Source: Hirschia sp.
GTDB taxonomy: Bacteria; Pseudomonadota; Alphaproteobacteria; Caulobacterales; Hyphomonadaceae
DNA length: 53,371 nucleotides
Reading direction: 5' to 3'
Assembly (NCBI GenBank): GCA_002709235.1
Contig: PAQI01000005.1
Location: forward strand, 236,463-289,833
The notes beneath the pieces were generated by a model that saw only the letters and a program-made list of their open reading frames with translations, made no database searches and had not been told where the DNA came from. Shown here piece by piece: positions 1 through 8,699 of this stretch; the stretch's first letter is position 1, and each line of letters starts with the position of its first letter. Made by a program: the position numbers and the translations under genes.

Positions 1-563
1 GCAGAGATTGCGCGAACACGGCGGCGTGTATTTGCAGTCATCGTCTTGGCCTTGGCACGCAGCAGGCGTGTTTCCAGCGCAACGATGGATGTGTTGGCCA
101 CGGCTTCGGTGAGCTTGGGAGCCGGGATCATAGGTTTGAGATTGCGGCCACCGACACAGATGGAATTGACGGACAGGCGGAAGCGCGCCGGAGAGTGGCG
201 TCCACGCTGCATGAACAGGTCACGCCAACCAAGAACGGTTACATTGGCCGACTGGTTGTGCGGCGCTTCACGGCGCAGCTCGGCTGCGGCGGCCTGTGCC
301 CAGCTGTCAGCGCCGTTTTCATCGGCTGCAGGGCGCAGTACGATCGCGAATGATGCACCACCCGGACGATTGCGTGCGGCTGGGCCGCACAGATAGACGC
401 TGTGGATCGTGTCTGCGAAGCGTTCAATCGCGAGGTCACAGGCGCGTTCGGCCAGACAGGACCAGGCAAGGTCCAGTTCAGCGCGCTGCACTGCTGCGTT
501 GAGGATGCGCCCCATGCGGTCCTGTTTCCAGAACGCGCCACGAATGGGGTAAATTGTTTGCAT
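1..563 (-). CDS. Nucleotidyltransferase-like protein, 3' end outside the window
   Basis: The open frame reads leftward from ATG at 563 to the window edge without a stop, so at least 187 residues are present. A GGGAG ribosome site lies just upstream of the start. The protein begins MQTIYPIRGAFWKQDRM, and around residue 55 has DTIHSVYLCGPAARN, which resembles the helix-strand entry to nucleotidyltransferase folds (usual form hSVYLyGSvARG). The acidic DxD that normally follows is not obvious: the next strand reads GGASFAIVLRP. So the fold is suggested, but catalysis by the usual metal-binding pair is doubtful. It has no same-strand partner in the window; the ATPase gene upstream (724-1902) is codirectional, with a 160-base gap. 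A second, canonical nucleotidyltransferase gene lies at 27261-28046. The family call is tentative; the reading frame itself is well supported by codon pattern and ribosome site. Confidence 0.6.
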   Translation of the reverse strand, partial: MQTIYPIRGAFWKQDRMGRILNAAVQRAELDLAWSCLAERACDLAIERFADTIHSVYLCGPAARNRPGGASFAIVLRPAADENGADSWAQAAAAELRREAPHNQSANVTVLGWRDLFMQRGRHSPARFRLSVNSICVGGRNLKPMIPAPKLTEAVANTSIVALETRLLRAKAKTMTANTRRRVRAIS

Positions 564-723
564 CAAGCGGCTCCCGGTTCGAGCGAATTATTATTGTTGG
601 CCCCCACACCATCATTGCAAACAGCGGGCCCTACCGGAAAGAAACCCTAAAAAAGGGTTAAAATAAACATCTAAATGGTTAATTTGCCAATTTATCAGTA
701 AGTTGGCTGTGAGTGACGTGGCG

Positions 724-1902
724 TCACTCGAAAATGATGCGAGGTGGTTCCTTTCCGTGCGATACCTCCAGACGCGCGATCAGTTTTTCTGCTAATGCGC
801 GAAAAATGACCCCTGTTGATCCATTTCGTGCCGAAGAGGGGGTCCCGGTGTCGCCGCCTTCTCTTATGTCCGTTTGCAGAGGGATTTCACCGAGCACGGG
901 AATATCCAGGGTTTCGGCCAGCTTCTGCGCGCCGCCTTCTCCGAATATATAGCTGCGTGCACCCGAAGACGGGTCCTCGAACCAGGACATGTTCTCGACG
1001 AGTCCCAGAATGGGTGTCTGCGTCTTGCGGAACATGGCGACACCCCGGCGCACATCTGCAAGCGCGACTTCCTGTGGCGTGGAGACGATTACGGCTCCGG
1101 TCAGCGGTGCGCGCTGTACCATTGTCAGGGTGATGTCACCTGTGCCGGGGGGCGTATCGACGAGGAGCAGATCGAGCGGTCCCCAATCCACATCATTGAA
1201 CATCTGCATCATCGCTCCCGTCGCGATCGGGCCACGCCAGACCATGGGTGCATTGGTGTCAGTCAGATATCCGATCGACATGGTCTTCACGCCGTGAGCC
1301 TCAATCGGGCCGATCTTCTTGTTCTTGCCCGGTTCGGGCTTGCGGTCGGCTGTGCCGAACATGGTGGGGGTGGAAGGGCCATAGACATCTGCATCGAGCA
1401 GGCCGACGCGCAGGCCGAGTTCTGCGCAGGCGACGGCCAGATTGGCGGCAATGGTCGACTTGCCCACACCACCCTTGGCGGAAGTTATCGCGACAATAGC
1501 GCCGATATCGGGCAGGGTATCCTGAGATTGCTCTTTGCCAGTCGGTTTCTGGCCAACCGGTTTCTGGCCCGCGGGTTTCTGTGCAGGGGTGGCATGTTGG
1601 CGTGTTGTGGCCGGTTTTGCAGTTTGTGACGGCGGGGCACTGTTATGTGCTGTCAGCACTGCGGTCACGCGTGAGACGCCAGAAATCGCAGATACGATGG
1701 ATTCTGCTTCCTTGCGCAGTGTTTCGGACTGTTCAGATGCACCGTCAGATGTTTCAATGACGAACCCGACTGCGCCGCCGTCTCGAATCGTCAGGCCTTG
1801 CAGGCGTCCGGTTTGGGGCAGGGGTTTTCCACTTTCCGGGTCGTTCAGGGCCGAAAGTGCAGTGAGAATCGCTTCTCTGAGGGCGGAATTCGTGTCAGTC
1901 AC
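724..1902 (-). CDS. mrp: Mrp/ApbC/Nbp35-family P-loop ATPase (iron-sulfur cluster carrier type)
   Basis: 392 residues from a GTG start at 1902, with GAAGGGAAG upstream. Residues 1-80 form the MIP18/DUF59-like N-terminal domain. Residues about 86-130 are a Pro/Gln/Lys linker containing three copies of the unit GQKP(A/V/T). A deviant Walker A loop SAKGGVGKST is at 141-150, followed by the family motifs DADVYGPSTP and DTPPGTGD. Family members carry or deliver Fe-S clusters in the cytosol. The cluster-binding CxxC normally found after the VENMS motif is missing: that loop reads VENMSWFEDPSSGARSYIFG, and the whole protein has a single Cys, in LAVACAEL. Other alphaproteobacterial Mrp proteins also lack it, so the Fe-S role should not be assumed. 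The gene is divergent from hflK with 75 bases between, a frequent arrangement in alphaproteobacteria. Family assignment is firm. Confidence 0.93.
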   Translation of the reverse strand: MTDTNSALREAILTALSALNDPESGKPLPQTGRLQGLTIRDGGAVGFVIETSDGASEQSETLRKEAESIVSAISGVSRVTAVLTAHNSAPPSQTAKPATTRQHATPAQKPAGQKPVGQKPTGKEQSQDTLPDIGAIVAITSAKGGVGKSTIAANLAVACAELGLRVGLLDADVYGPSTPTMFGTADRKPEPGKNKKIGPIEAHGVKTMSIGYLTDTNAPMVWRGPIATGAMMQMFNDVDWGPLDLLLVDTPPGTGDITLTMVQRAPLTGAVIVSTPQEVALADVRRGVAMFRKTQTPILGLVENMSWFEDPSSGARSYIFGEGGAQKLAETLDIPVLGEIPLQTDIREGGDTGTPSSARNGSTGVIFRALAEKLIARLEVSHGKEPPRIIFE

Positions 1903-1977
1903 TGTTGAGCGCTTCCCTTCAAGGAACTAATTAGGGCGTCGAGACTCAGAAAATAAGATCTGAAAGGAGGGGCGCAA

Positions 1978-3078
1978 ATGCCCTGGAACGATAATAAAGG
2001 TGGCGGCTCCGGTGGACCCTGGGGCTCTGGCTCTAATGGTGACGGCGACAAGAGTCCATGGGGACGTCCCAGCGGAGACGGTGAAAAGAGCCCCGATATC
2101 GAGGACAGCTTGCGCAAGATGCAGGAACGCTTCGCCAATCGTCGGCGCGGTAATGGAAAGGGCGGCGGCGGAGGCGGTCGTGGGGGCAAGGGACTCGGCG
2201 GTGCCGGGATTGCCCTGATTGGCGTGTTCGCACTTGCAGGCTGGTTCCTGACAGGTGTCTATCAGGTTAGCGAACAGGAACAGGCTGTTGTGCTGAGATT
2301 TGGAGAATTCCATCGCACATCCGGCCCAGGTTTCCATGTGCGGCTGCCTGACCCACTCGAGAGCCATGAAATTGTGACTGTCAATCAGATCCGCTCTACC
2401 CAAATCGGCTCAGGTTCCAATGAAGGACTGATGCTGACGGGTGACGAAAATATTGTCGATATCGATTTTCAGGTTCAGTGGCGTGTAAACAATCCGCAGG
2501 ACTATCTGTTCAATGTGCGCAATCCTGAAGAAACCTTGCGATGGGTTTCTGAAAGTGTGATGCGGGAGATTGTCGGTAAGCGTGAGCTTGACCCGATCCT
2601 GGCCGAGGGGCGTGATGAAGTTGCGCTGTCCGTACGCGAACTGATGCAGGAAACGCTGGACAGCTATGGAACCGGAATTCAGGTGACGGAAGTCAACCTG
2701 GACAAATCTGACCCGCCTGCGACTGTGATTGACGCGTTTCGCGATGTGTCTGCTGCTGAGCAGGACCGTGTGACGCTTATCAATGAAGCGACAGCCTATG
2801 CCAACAAGGTCGTGCCCGAAGCGCGTGGTGCTGCACAGCGCCTGCTTCAGGAAGCGGAAGGTTATCGTGCGCAGGTGATTGCAAACTCCAGCGGTGAAGC
2901 AGAGCGTTTTCGTCTGGTCTATGAAGAATATCGTAAGGCTCCACGCGTGACCAAGGAACGCATGTATCTGGAAACGATGGAGAAGGTGCTTGGTCGTTCC
3001 GAGCAGATCATTCTGGATAATGAAGCCGGTGCGGTGCCCTATCTGCCGCTCGACCAGTTGCGCAGAGGGGGTAACTGA
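1978..3078 (+). CDS. hflK: HflK, SPFH-domain modulator of the FtsH protease
   Basis: 366 residues. The start has a strong AGGAGG site at about 1962. Residues 1-72 are a Gly/Asn/Lys-rich cytoplasmic tail typical of HflK, a single membrane helix spans about 74-95, and the SPFH/band-7 domain follows (VSEQEQAVVLRFGEF onward). The segment near residues 245-305 is rich in Ala, Glu and Arg (NEATAYANKVVPEARGAAQ), as in the helical stalk of the HflK-HflC cage. In the family, HflK and HflC form a membrane-bound vault around FtsH hexamers and restrain degradation of membrane proteins. hflC starts two bases after this stop, so the two are surely cotranscribed and translated in balance. Length and domain order are standard, and nothing is unusual except a very Gly-rich tail. 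Confidence 0.97.
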   Translation: MPWNDNKGGGSGGPWGSGSNGDGDKSPWGRPSGDGEKSPDIEDSLRKMQERFANRRRGNGKGGGGGGRGGKGLGGAGIALIGVFALAGWFLTGVYQVSEQEQAVVLRFGEFHRTSGPGFHVRLPDPLESHEIVTVNQIRSTQIGSGSNEGLMLTGDENIVDIDFQVQWRVNNPQDYLFNVRNPEETLRWVSESVMREIVGKRELDPILAEGRDEVALSVRELMQETLDSYGTGIQVTEVNLDKSDPPATVIDAFRDVSAAEQDRVTLINEATAYANKVVPEARGAAQRLLQEAEGYRAQVIANSSGEAERFRLVYEEYRKAPRVTKERMYLETMEKVLGRSEQIILDNEAGAVPYLPLDQLRRGGN

Positions 3079-3080
3079 TC

Positions 3081-4016
3081 ATGGGACGTATTTTACCATT
3101 CGTCATTTTCGTAGCCGCCGCTGCGATTATCGTGCTGTTCAACTCGTTCTTCATTGTGCGGGTGGATGAGCAGGCCATTCTTGTTCAGTTCGGACAGAGC
3201 CAGAAAGTCATCAACGCACCTGTTAAGGTTGTGAATGAGGAAACTGGCGAAGAGACATACGACAATCTGGTGGAAAATTCGGGCGCTGGCCTGCATTTCA
3301 AGATTCCGTTTGTTCAGAACGTGGTTCAGTTCGACAAGAAAAACCTGGGGTTCGACCTTGAAGCTCAGGAAATCATCGCTGCTGACAAGGAGCGTTTGAT
3401 CGTTGATGCATTTGTGCGTTGGAAGATTGTCGACCCGCTTCAGTTCTACCGGTCCGCTTATAATGAGCAGGGCGGTATTGCCCGTCTTGACGGGATCATG
3501 CGCGCTGCGCTTCGTGAAGTTCTGGGTGACCTGCCGACTGAAGAAATCATTTCCGGTCAACGCGCTCAGGGCATGGCTGCCATACAGACCATTCTGAACC
3601 GGGGTGCCGTGCAATATGGCATCGAGATCGTGGATGTCAGAATTCGCAAGGCTGACCTCCCACAAGCGATTTCGGAAGGTGTTTACCGCCGGATGAAGAC
3701 AGAACGTGTTCAGGTTGCAACCCAGACTCGGGCTGAAGGTCAGGAAGAGGCGTTGAGAATTCGCGCTGAAGCTGACCGGAATGCAACCGTCATCCTGGCT
3801 GAAGCCAATGAGAAAGGTCAGAAGATCAAGGGTGACGGCGATGCCCAGCGTAACGCCATCTATGCCCGGGCCTATAATCTGGACCCTGACTTCTTCTCCT
3901 TCTACCGGTCGATGCTCGCCTATGAAACGGGCGTCAAGGAAGGTACACCGATCATCCTCTCACCAGAGTCCGATTTCTATCGGTTCTTTGGCGACAAGGA
4001 AGGTCGCGGAAACTAG
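3081..4016 (+). CDS. hflC: HflC, SPFH-domain partner of HflK
   Basis: 311 residues. The start ATG follows the hflK stop directly, with its ribosome site (AGAGGGGG) inside the hflK end. One N-terminal membrane helix covers about residues 5-25, followed by RVDEQAILVQFGQ, the start of the SPFH domain. The stretch after residue 205 (RMKTERVQVATQTRAEGQEE and ADRNATVILAEA) is the conserved HflC helical region. The C-terminus carries the family pattern YETGVKEGTPIILSPESDFYRFF. It pairs with HflK to form the periplasm-facing cage that controls FtsH. A hairpin followed by a T-run begins about 20 bases past the stop and probably ends the hflKC transcript. Confidence 0.97.
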   Translation: MGRILPFVIFVAAAAIIVLFNSFFIVRVDEQAILVQFGQSQKVINAPVKVVNEETGEETYDNLVENSGAGLHFKIPFVQNVVQFDKKNLGFDLEAQEIIAADKERLIVDAFVRWKIVDPLQFYRSAYNEQGGIARLDGIMRAALREVLGDLPTEEIISGQRAQGMAAIQTILNRGAVQYGIEIVDVRIRKADLPQAISEGVYRRMKTERVQVATQTRAEGQEEALRIRAEADRNATVILAEANEKGQKIKGDGDAQRNAIYARAYNLDPDFFSFYRSMLAYETGVKEGTPIILSPESDFYRFFGDKEGRGN

Positions 4017-4035
4017 GCTGAACACGGTTCAGTCG

Positions 4036-4076
4036 AAGGGGGGCGAAGCACTGAAACGTGTTTCGCCCTTTTTTCG
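4036..4076 (+). terminator. Probable rho-independent terminator after hflC
   Basis: GGGCGAA (4041-4047) pairs with TTCGCCC (4062-4068) across a 14-base loop. Flanking AAGGG can extend the stem on its weak side, and six T residues follow directly. It sits 20 bases beyond the hflC stop and before the separate degP-type gene. Confidence 0.75.
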
Positions 4077-4162
4077 TCCAATCAGATCGCCACTCTGTCC
4101 CCATTGCACAGATGCGCGCATCGCCTTAAGTCGATAGTCAGGGCTCCTCACCGGATAGGTTC

Positions 4163-5635
4163 ATGAACGATACTTTTCAGATGCGTGCCTGGCGCGCCTT
4201 TCTCCTCGTCCTTGGACTTTGCCTGACCGGCGCTGCACCGTCATGGACGGGGCTTGCTGTCGCGCAGGATGCAAGTCCGCCAGATCCTGATGCACCCGAC
4301 AGCTTTTCCCGGCTTGCCAAGCGATTGATTCCGTCAGTCGTCAACATTTCCACGCGCCAGACCATTTCCACAAGCGGCATGGAAGGCTTCATGGAAGACA
4401 GCCCGCTGGAGGAGTTCAACGAGTTTTTTGGCCGCGAAGGCGATGGCCTCAAGCGTGTGTCTTCGCTGGGCTCGGGTTTCATCATCGATGCCGAAGGATA
4501 TGTGGTGACGAATAATCACGTCATCGAATCGGCAGATGAAATCGATGTGATCCTGCATGATGGTACGATCCTTCCTGCCAAGCTGATCGGGCGTGATCCT
4601 GATACCGATCTTGCCTTGCTCAAGGTGACATCGCGCGAGAGGCTCTATGCCGTACCCTTTGGCAATAGCGATACGGCTGAAGTCGGTGACTGGGTTGTGG
4701 CGATCGGGAACCCGTTCGGTCTCGGCGGCACGGTCACCGCAGGCATTGTCTCGGCACGCGACCGCGACATCAATGCCGGTAATTATGACGATTTCATCCA
4801 GACAGACGCGGCGATCAACAAGGGTAATTCCGGCGGTCCGCTGTTCAATCTGTCGGGCGAGGTCATCGGTGTGAACACGGCGATCTATACGCCGTCAGGC
4901 TCGGGTGGATCGGTCGGTGTAGGCTTTTCTGTTCCATCGAACCTCGCCGGTCAGGTGATCGATCAGCTGCGCGAAACCGGACATGTGCGCCGCGGCAAGC
5001 TGGGTGTGCGCGTGCAGGGGGTCACACAGGACCTTGCCGAAAGCTATGGCCATTCACGCGCGACCGGCGCGATCATCACCAATATCACCGAAGATGGCCC
5101 CGCAGCGAAAGCCGGGCTCAAAGTGGGTGACCTGATCCTGAAATTCGATGGTGCCGACGTGAAAACGACGCGAGACCTATCCAAGGTTGTCGCCAGCGCA
5201 AATGTCGGTGAACCGCTCCTGATCGAGATCAATCGCGCGGGCAAGGCCACGCAATTGCAAGTGACGCTCGGGCTGATGGAAACCACAGAGGATGAACCAG
5301 AGGGCCCTGAGGCTGAAGAAGCACTGCCGCCAGAACTCTCCAATATTCTGGGGGTGACCCTCGCAGAACTGACAGATGAAGATCGTCGCCGTCACCGCGT
5401 TCCCGCATCGGTGGTCGGGGTGATCGTCGAAGAGGTTGAGGCTGGTTCTGATGCCATGGGCAAGCTTGAGTCGGGTGATGTGATCACTGAAGTGAATTTC
5501 AAACCCGTCACTGATCCGGCGGATGCCATTGCGACGGCAGAATCGGCAGCTGTTGGCGGAAAACCGGTTCTTGTGCAATTCTATCGGGACGGAGACTTGT
5601 CGTTCCGTTCCATCCGGGCTGCCAATCAGAGCTGA
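4163..5635 (+). CDS. DegP/HtrA/Do-family periplasmic serine endoprotease
   Basis: 490 residues, close to the usual length of Do proteases. A signal peptide covers about residues 1-35 (cleavage near AVAQ). The trypsin-like domain has all three catalytic residues: His119 in VVTNNHVIES, Asp149 in DPDTDLALL, and Ser223 in NKGNSGGP. Two PDZ domains follow, at roughly 270-370 (GKLGVRVQGVTQ) and 395-480 (LGVTLAELTDEDRRRH), separated by an acidic linker EDEPEGPEAEEA. The family degrades or refolds damaged envelope proteins in the periplasm. The gene is on its own after the hflC terminator, with a membrane-protein gene of unknown function starting 119 bases downstream on the same strand. Whether it is the DegP or DegQ/MucD type cannot be settled from the sequence alone, so no symbol is given. 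Confidence 0.95.
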   Translation: MNDTFQMRAWRAFLLVLGLCLTGAAPSWTGLAVAQDASPPDPDAPDSFSRLAKRLIPSVVNISTRQTISTSGMEGFMEDSPLEEFNEFFGREGDGLKRVSSLGSGFIIDAEGYVVTNNHVIESADEIDVILHDGTILPAKLIGRDPDTDLALLKVTSRERLYAVPFGNSDTAEVGDWVVAIGNPFGLGGTVTAGIVSARDRDINAGNYDDFIQTDAAINKGNSGGPLFNLSGEVIGVNTAIYTPSGSGGSVGVGFSVPSNLAGQVIDQLRETGHVRRGKLGVRVQGVTQDLAESYGHSRATGAIITNITEDGPAAKAGLKVGDLILKFDGADVKTTRDLSKVVASANVGEPLLIEINRAGKATQLQVTLGLMETTEDEPEGPEAEEALPPELSNILGVTLAELTDEDRRRHRVPASVVGVIVEEVEAGSDAMGKLESGDVITEVNFKPVTDPADAIATAESAAVGGKPVLVQFYRDGDLSFRSIRAANQS

Positions 5636-5754
5636 TCACCGGGTGAGGGCAATATTCAGTAGAGTGAACTCCCTTGAGGGGTGAACGCGCTTGCCGCGAA
5701 GGTAAGCGATCGTCGAGACTGCCGATTGATTCGTCTACTGAGGAGCGTGCGCCC

Positions 5755-6786
5755 ATGAGCCAACAGCGTTTTGACATTCCGCTCCGGCTGAAGCTCGCCC
5801 TGAGCAAGGCCGAACAACGCAGCGACGCCCAGCTGCAAAAGGATCTGGTGCGCTTGTCGGAGCTGGTATCCGATATCCAGATCGAACGCATTCCCGGACT
5901 GGAGCGCTCGATCCTGGTTGGCGACATTGTCAGCGACGATAATGGCAAAGTCGAGCTGGAAGGCGCGGTGCAGCTTTTCTTTGATACCGTCGCCGACGCC
6001 ATGAAGGGGGCATCTCAGTTTGATCATTCACTGATGCTGCGTGACGATATGATGTCGGCGCTGCGCCTGACTTATCCAGGTGAGATCAAGTCTGGTTCCT
6101 TGAAGATCGGATCACCCCAACAGATCAGTGTGGACAGCTATCGAGAGCCTTCAGAACTCGCTGCGCTTGCTGATCAGGAATACTCATTCGGCGAACGTGG
6201 GCTGGAACTGAGGGATGTCTCCGGATCACACCAGTCTCTCAGCAAGGACCATGACGGCTTCAGCTGGGCTGCGGCATTGCCCTGGTTGTTGTTCGCGGCG
6301 CTGCTAGGCACAGCATGGCTCGGTTGGCTCAATATGTCAGCATTGAATCAGCTGCGCGCCGAGATCCGAGAATTTCACACCGAATATACGCGCATCGAAG
6401 GCCGCGAGGCGCTGGAAGCCCGACGTGCGTCGCGCAATGGCGCTCCTGAGACGGGCGGGGCTGAACAGGCTGCACAGTCAGATTATATTTCGCCATTTGC
6501 TTCCAGAGACGCAGCGTCTCCAGTACCCGTGCCTGACACGGAACCGTCCGTCATCGAAGAAGTACAGCCTTCCGTCGAACGGACTTCAGTAACGCCTGAA
6601 CCCCAGCGCGTGATCATTGAAGTGCGCACGCAGACTGCGCCGGCACCTGCCGCTGACCTGCCGCGCGCTTCCGGGCCGGATGGGTCATACACGCCGGATG
6701 CAGGCGGGTTTGTGTCGCTCAGTGACATGCTCGATGGCGGCGAGGCAGCGCAGCGCGATATTCCCCGGATCTATCGTGGTGGCTGA
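5755..6786 (+). CDS. Single-pass membrane protein of unknown function
   Basis: 343 residues from ATG 5755, chosen because AGGAG sits at 5741-5745, nine bases upstream; the frame is open further 5' but without a comparable site. Residues 1-165 are predicted cytoplasmic and soluble, beginning MSQQRFDIPLRLKLALSKAE. A single membrane helix follows at about 177-200 (WAAALPWLLFAALLGTAWLG), then a short helical region (LNQLRAEIREFHTEYTRIEG) and a Pro/Glu/Ala-rich disordered tail with repeated PVPVPDTEPSV-like stretches. I do not recognise the family. The topology, globular cytoplasmic part and low-complexity periplasmic tail, resembles envelope scaffold or regulatory proteins, but that is only shape. 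It lies 119 bases after the Do-type protease gene and could be cotranscribed. It converges on serB, with 18 bases between the stops. Confidence 0.85.
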   Translation: MSQQRFDIPLRLKLALSKAEQRSDAQLQKDLVRLSELVSDIQIERIPGLERSILVGDIVSDDNGKVELEGAVQLFFDTVADAMKGASQFDHSLMLRDDMMSALRLTYPGEIKSGSLKIGSPQQISVDSYREPSELAALADQEYSFGERGLELRDVSGSHQSLSKDHDGFSWAAALPWLLFAALLGTAWLGWLNMSALNQLRAEIREFHTEYTRIEGREALEARRASRNGAPETGGAEQAAQSDYISPFASRDAASPVPVPDTEPSVIEEVQPSVERTSVTPEPQRVIIEVRTQTAPAPAADLPRASGPDGSYTPDAGGFVSLSDMLDGGEAAQRDIPRIYRGG

Positions 6787-6804
6787 CGGGGTGGCAGATT
6801 CCGG

Positions 6805-7692
6805 TTAGTCACGTACGAATTGCGTTTCGCGATAGCCCTGGAAGAACAGGGCTGGTTCCAGGCTGGCACCCTTGATCGCAGCATCGGCCTTTTCGGAAAC
6901 AACTGGCTTGGCGCGATAGGCGATGCCCAGTCCGGCCGCCTCGATCATGGCCAGATCATTGGCACCATCACCCATGGCGATGGCGTCCTGCACAGTGCAG
7001 CCAATATCAGCGCAGGCGGTATTGAGAGCATCCAGCTTGGCCTGTCGTCCAAGGATCGGCTTTTGCACCTCACCAGTCAGCTTGTCGTCAGCGATAATCA
7101 GCGTATTGGCGCTGTCGGCGTGAAATCCGGCAGCTGCGGCAACGCGCGATGTGAAGAAGGTGAAACCGCCAGACACCAGCAGGCAGCGCGCACCATTGCT
7201 GGCCATGGTGCGCACCAGCGTGCGCGCGCCGGGATTGAGGTGGATACGCTCATCAAAACAGGCTTGCAGGACATCTGTAGACAGGCCCGCCAACATCTTC
7301 ACGCGAGTCGTCAGCGCACCGTCAAAATCCAGCTCGCCACGCATGGCGCGCTCGGTGATTTCGGAAACCTCCGCTTTCTTACCTGCAAAATCAGCCAGTT
7401 CGTCGATGCATTCCTGACCAATCACTGTAGAATCCATGTCTGAAATGAGTAGTTTCTTCTTTCGGCTGTCATTTGCGACCATCGACCACTCGACGGGCGT
7501 GTCCTTGAACCGCATATGTACGTCTTCAGCCAGCTCCGTTGCGGCGTCATTGTCGATCTCGCGTTCGAGAGCCGTCCAGTTCTCGCCGCCCAGATCGGTC
7601 ATATCGCCGACGCCGCCAGGGGCCTGGGCAAGATAGTCGGTCAGTTCACGGTGCAGGCCGAGTTCGCGGTTGACGCAAAAGACAAGTTTCAT
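6805..7692 (-). CDS. serB: Phosphoserine phosphatase SerB
   Basis: 295 residues from ATG 7692, preceded by GGAAGGA; the frame extends upstream into miaA territory, but the sequence MKLVFCVNRELGLHRELTDY fits the family start. HAD-superfamily motifs are all present: DMDST in the nucleophile loop (LLISDMDSTVIGQECIDELA), LVSGGFTFF (motif II serine), the lysine after KLTGEVQKPI, and AMGDGANDLAMI (motif IV). The enzyme hydrolyses O-phospho-L-serine to serine, the last step of serine synthesis. The N-terminal 80 residues form the small regulatory domain seen in alphaproteobacterial SerB. It is divergent from miaA (60 bases between starts), so the two probably share a bidirectional control region. 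Confidence 0.95.
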   Translation of the reverse strand: MKLVFCVNRELGLHRELTDYLAQAPGGVGDMTDLGGENWTALEREIDNDAATELAEDVHMRFKDTPVEWSMVANDSRKKKLLISDMDSTVIGQECIDELADFAGKKAEVSEITERAMRGELDFDGALTTRVKMLAGLSTDVLQACFDERIHLNPGARTLVRTMASNGARCLLVSGGFTFFTSRVAAAAGFHADSANTLIIADDKLTGEVQKPILGRQAKLDALNTACADIGCTVQDAIAMGDGANDLAMIEAAGLGIAYRAKPVVSEKADAAIKGASLEPALFFQGYRETQFVRD

Positions 7693-7752
7693 GGACTCGT
7701 TCCTTCCAGATGGGCGGCGCGGGTTGGGGCCAGGGAGACCCGCAAGACGAAT

Positions 7753-8697
7753 ATGCCGCCAGCAATACTGATCCACGGGCCCACTGCAAGCGGCAAGACA
7801 GCACTGGCGATTTCTCTGGCCCGAAAACTGGGCGGGGAAATCATCAATGCTGATTCCATGCAAGTCTATTCCGACCTGCGCGTTCTCAATGCGCGTCCCA
7901 GTGATGAGGAGCTTGCGCAGGCACCGCATCACATGTTCGGCCATGTTGATGGCGCGATACGCTATTCCACAGGAAAATGGGTTGAGGATGCCGCCAGCCA
8001 GATCGATGAGATCCGAAGACGTGGCAAGATTCCGATCCTTGCGGGCGGCACAGGGCTTTATCTGTCATCCCTGACGCAGGGCCTGTCGCGTATTCCAGAG
8101 ATCCCGACGGATATTCGCGCCAAGGCGCAGGCAGAGACCGCGGCCAGCCCGCGCGCTGCGCATGAGCATCTCAGCAGGGTCGATCCGGAAGCTGCAGCGC
8201 GGATCAAGGTAGGAGACCTTCAGCGCGTGGCAAGAGCGCTGGAAGTGTTCATGGCCACGGGGCAGCCAATCAGCCATTTTCATACCCCCGCACCGCCTTT
8301 CCTGAAAGCTGGCGAGTGGATGGGCGTGGCGCTGACCCCGCGTCGCCAGGAGCTTTATGCCCGCATTGAAAAGCGCTTTGATGCCATGCTGGAAACCGGA
8401 GCACCGGATGAGGCACGGGTGCTGTATGAGCGCGGGCTGGCGCGAGACCTGCCGGTCATGCGTGCGCATGGCATGCCGGGCTTTTGCGATTATTTCGAGG
8501 GCAAGTGTACACTGGAAGCAGCTGTGATTCGCGGCAAGCGCGATACACGCCGCTATGCCAAACGCCAATTCACCTGGATCGCCCACCAGTTTCCGACCTG
8601 GCCACGCATCCCTGCCGACGACACCAATCGGCGCGTCGGCATCATCGTCCCGCTCTACAACACCGCCATCGACGAAGCTGATCTGGGGGATGGTTAG
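7753..8697 (+). CDS. miaA: tRNA dimethylallyltransferase MiaA
   Basis: 314 residues. ATG 7753 places the Walker A motif GPTASGKT at residues 8-15, as in other MiaA proteins; the open frame upstream overlaps serB and is not needed. Other family signatures: NADSMQVYSDLRVLNARP, the ILAGGTGLYLSSLTQGLSRIPEIP region, and TRRYAKRQFTW near the C-terminus. The enzyme transfers a dimethylallyl group to A37 of tRNAs reading codons that start with U, the first step towards ms2i6A. The ribosome site (CAGGGAGA) is somewhat far from the start, so initiation may be weak. It converges on the small membrane-protein cluster on the other strand, with only two bases between the stops. Confidence 0.96.
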   Translation: MPPAILIHGPTASGKTALAISLARKLGGEIINADSMQVYSDLRVLNARPSDEELAQAPHHMFGHVDGAIRYSTGKWVEDAASQIDEIRRRGKIPILAGGTGLYLSSLTQGLSRIPEIPTDIRAKAQAETAASPRAAHEHLSRVDPEAAARIKVGDLQRVARALEVFMATGQPISHFHTPAPPFLKAGEWMGVALTPRRQELYARIEKRFDAMLETGAPDEARVLYERGLARDLPVMRAHGMPGFCDYFEGKCTLEAAVIRGKRDTRRYAKRQFTWIAHQFPTWPRIPADDTNRRVGIIVPLYNTAIDEADLGDG

Positions 8698-8699
8698 AT

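Noticed and set aside
647-661. CTAA-N7-TTAA, a possible CtrA box upstream of the first gene
   Set aside because: Only a partial match within an A/T-rich inverted repeat (AACCCT/AGGGTT), 84 bases from the start; chance occurrence is likely.
711-729. 8-bp perfect inverted repeat GAGTGACG/CGTCACTC at the mrp stop
   Set aside because: No T tract follows, and half lies in the coding end, so terminator function is not supported.
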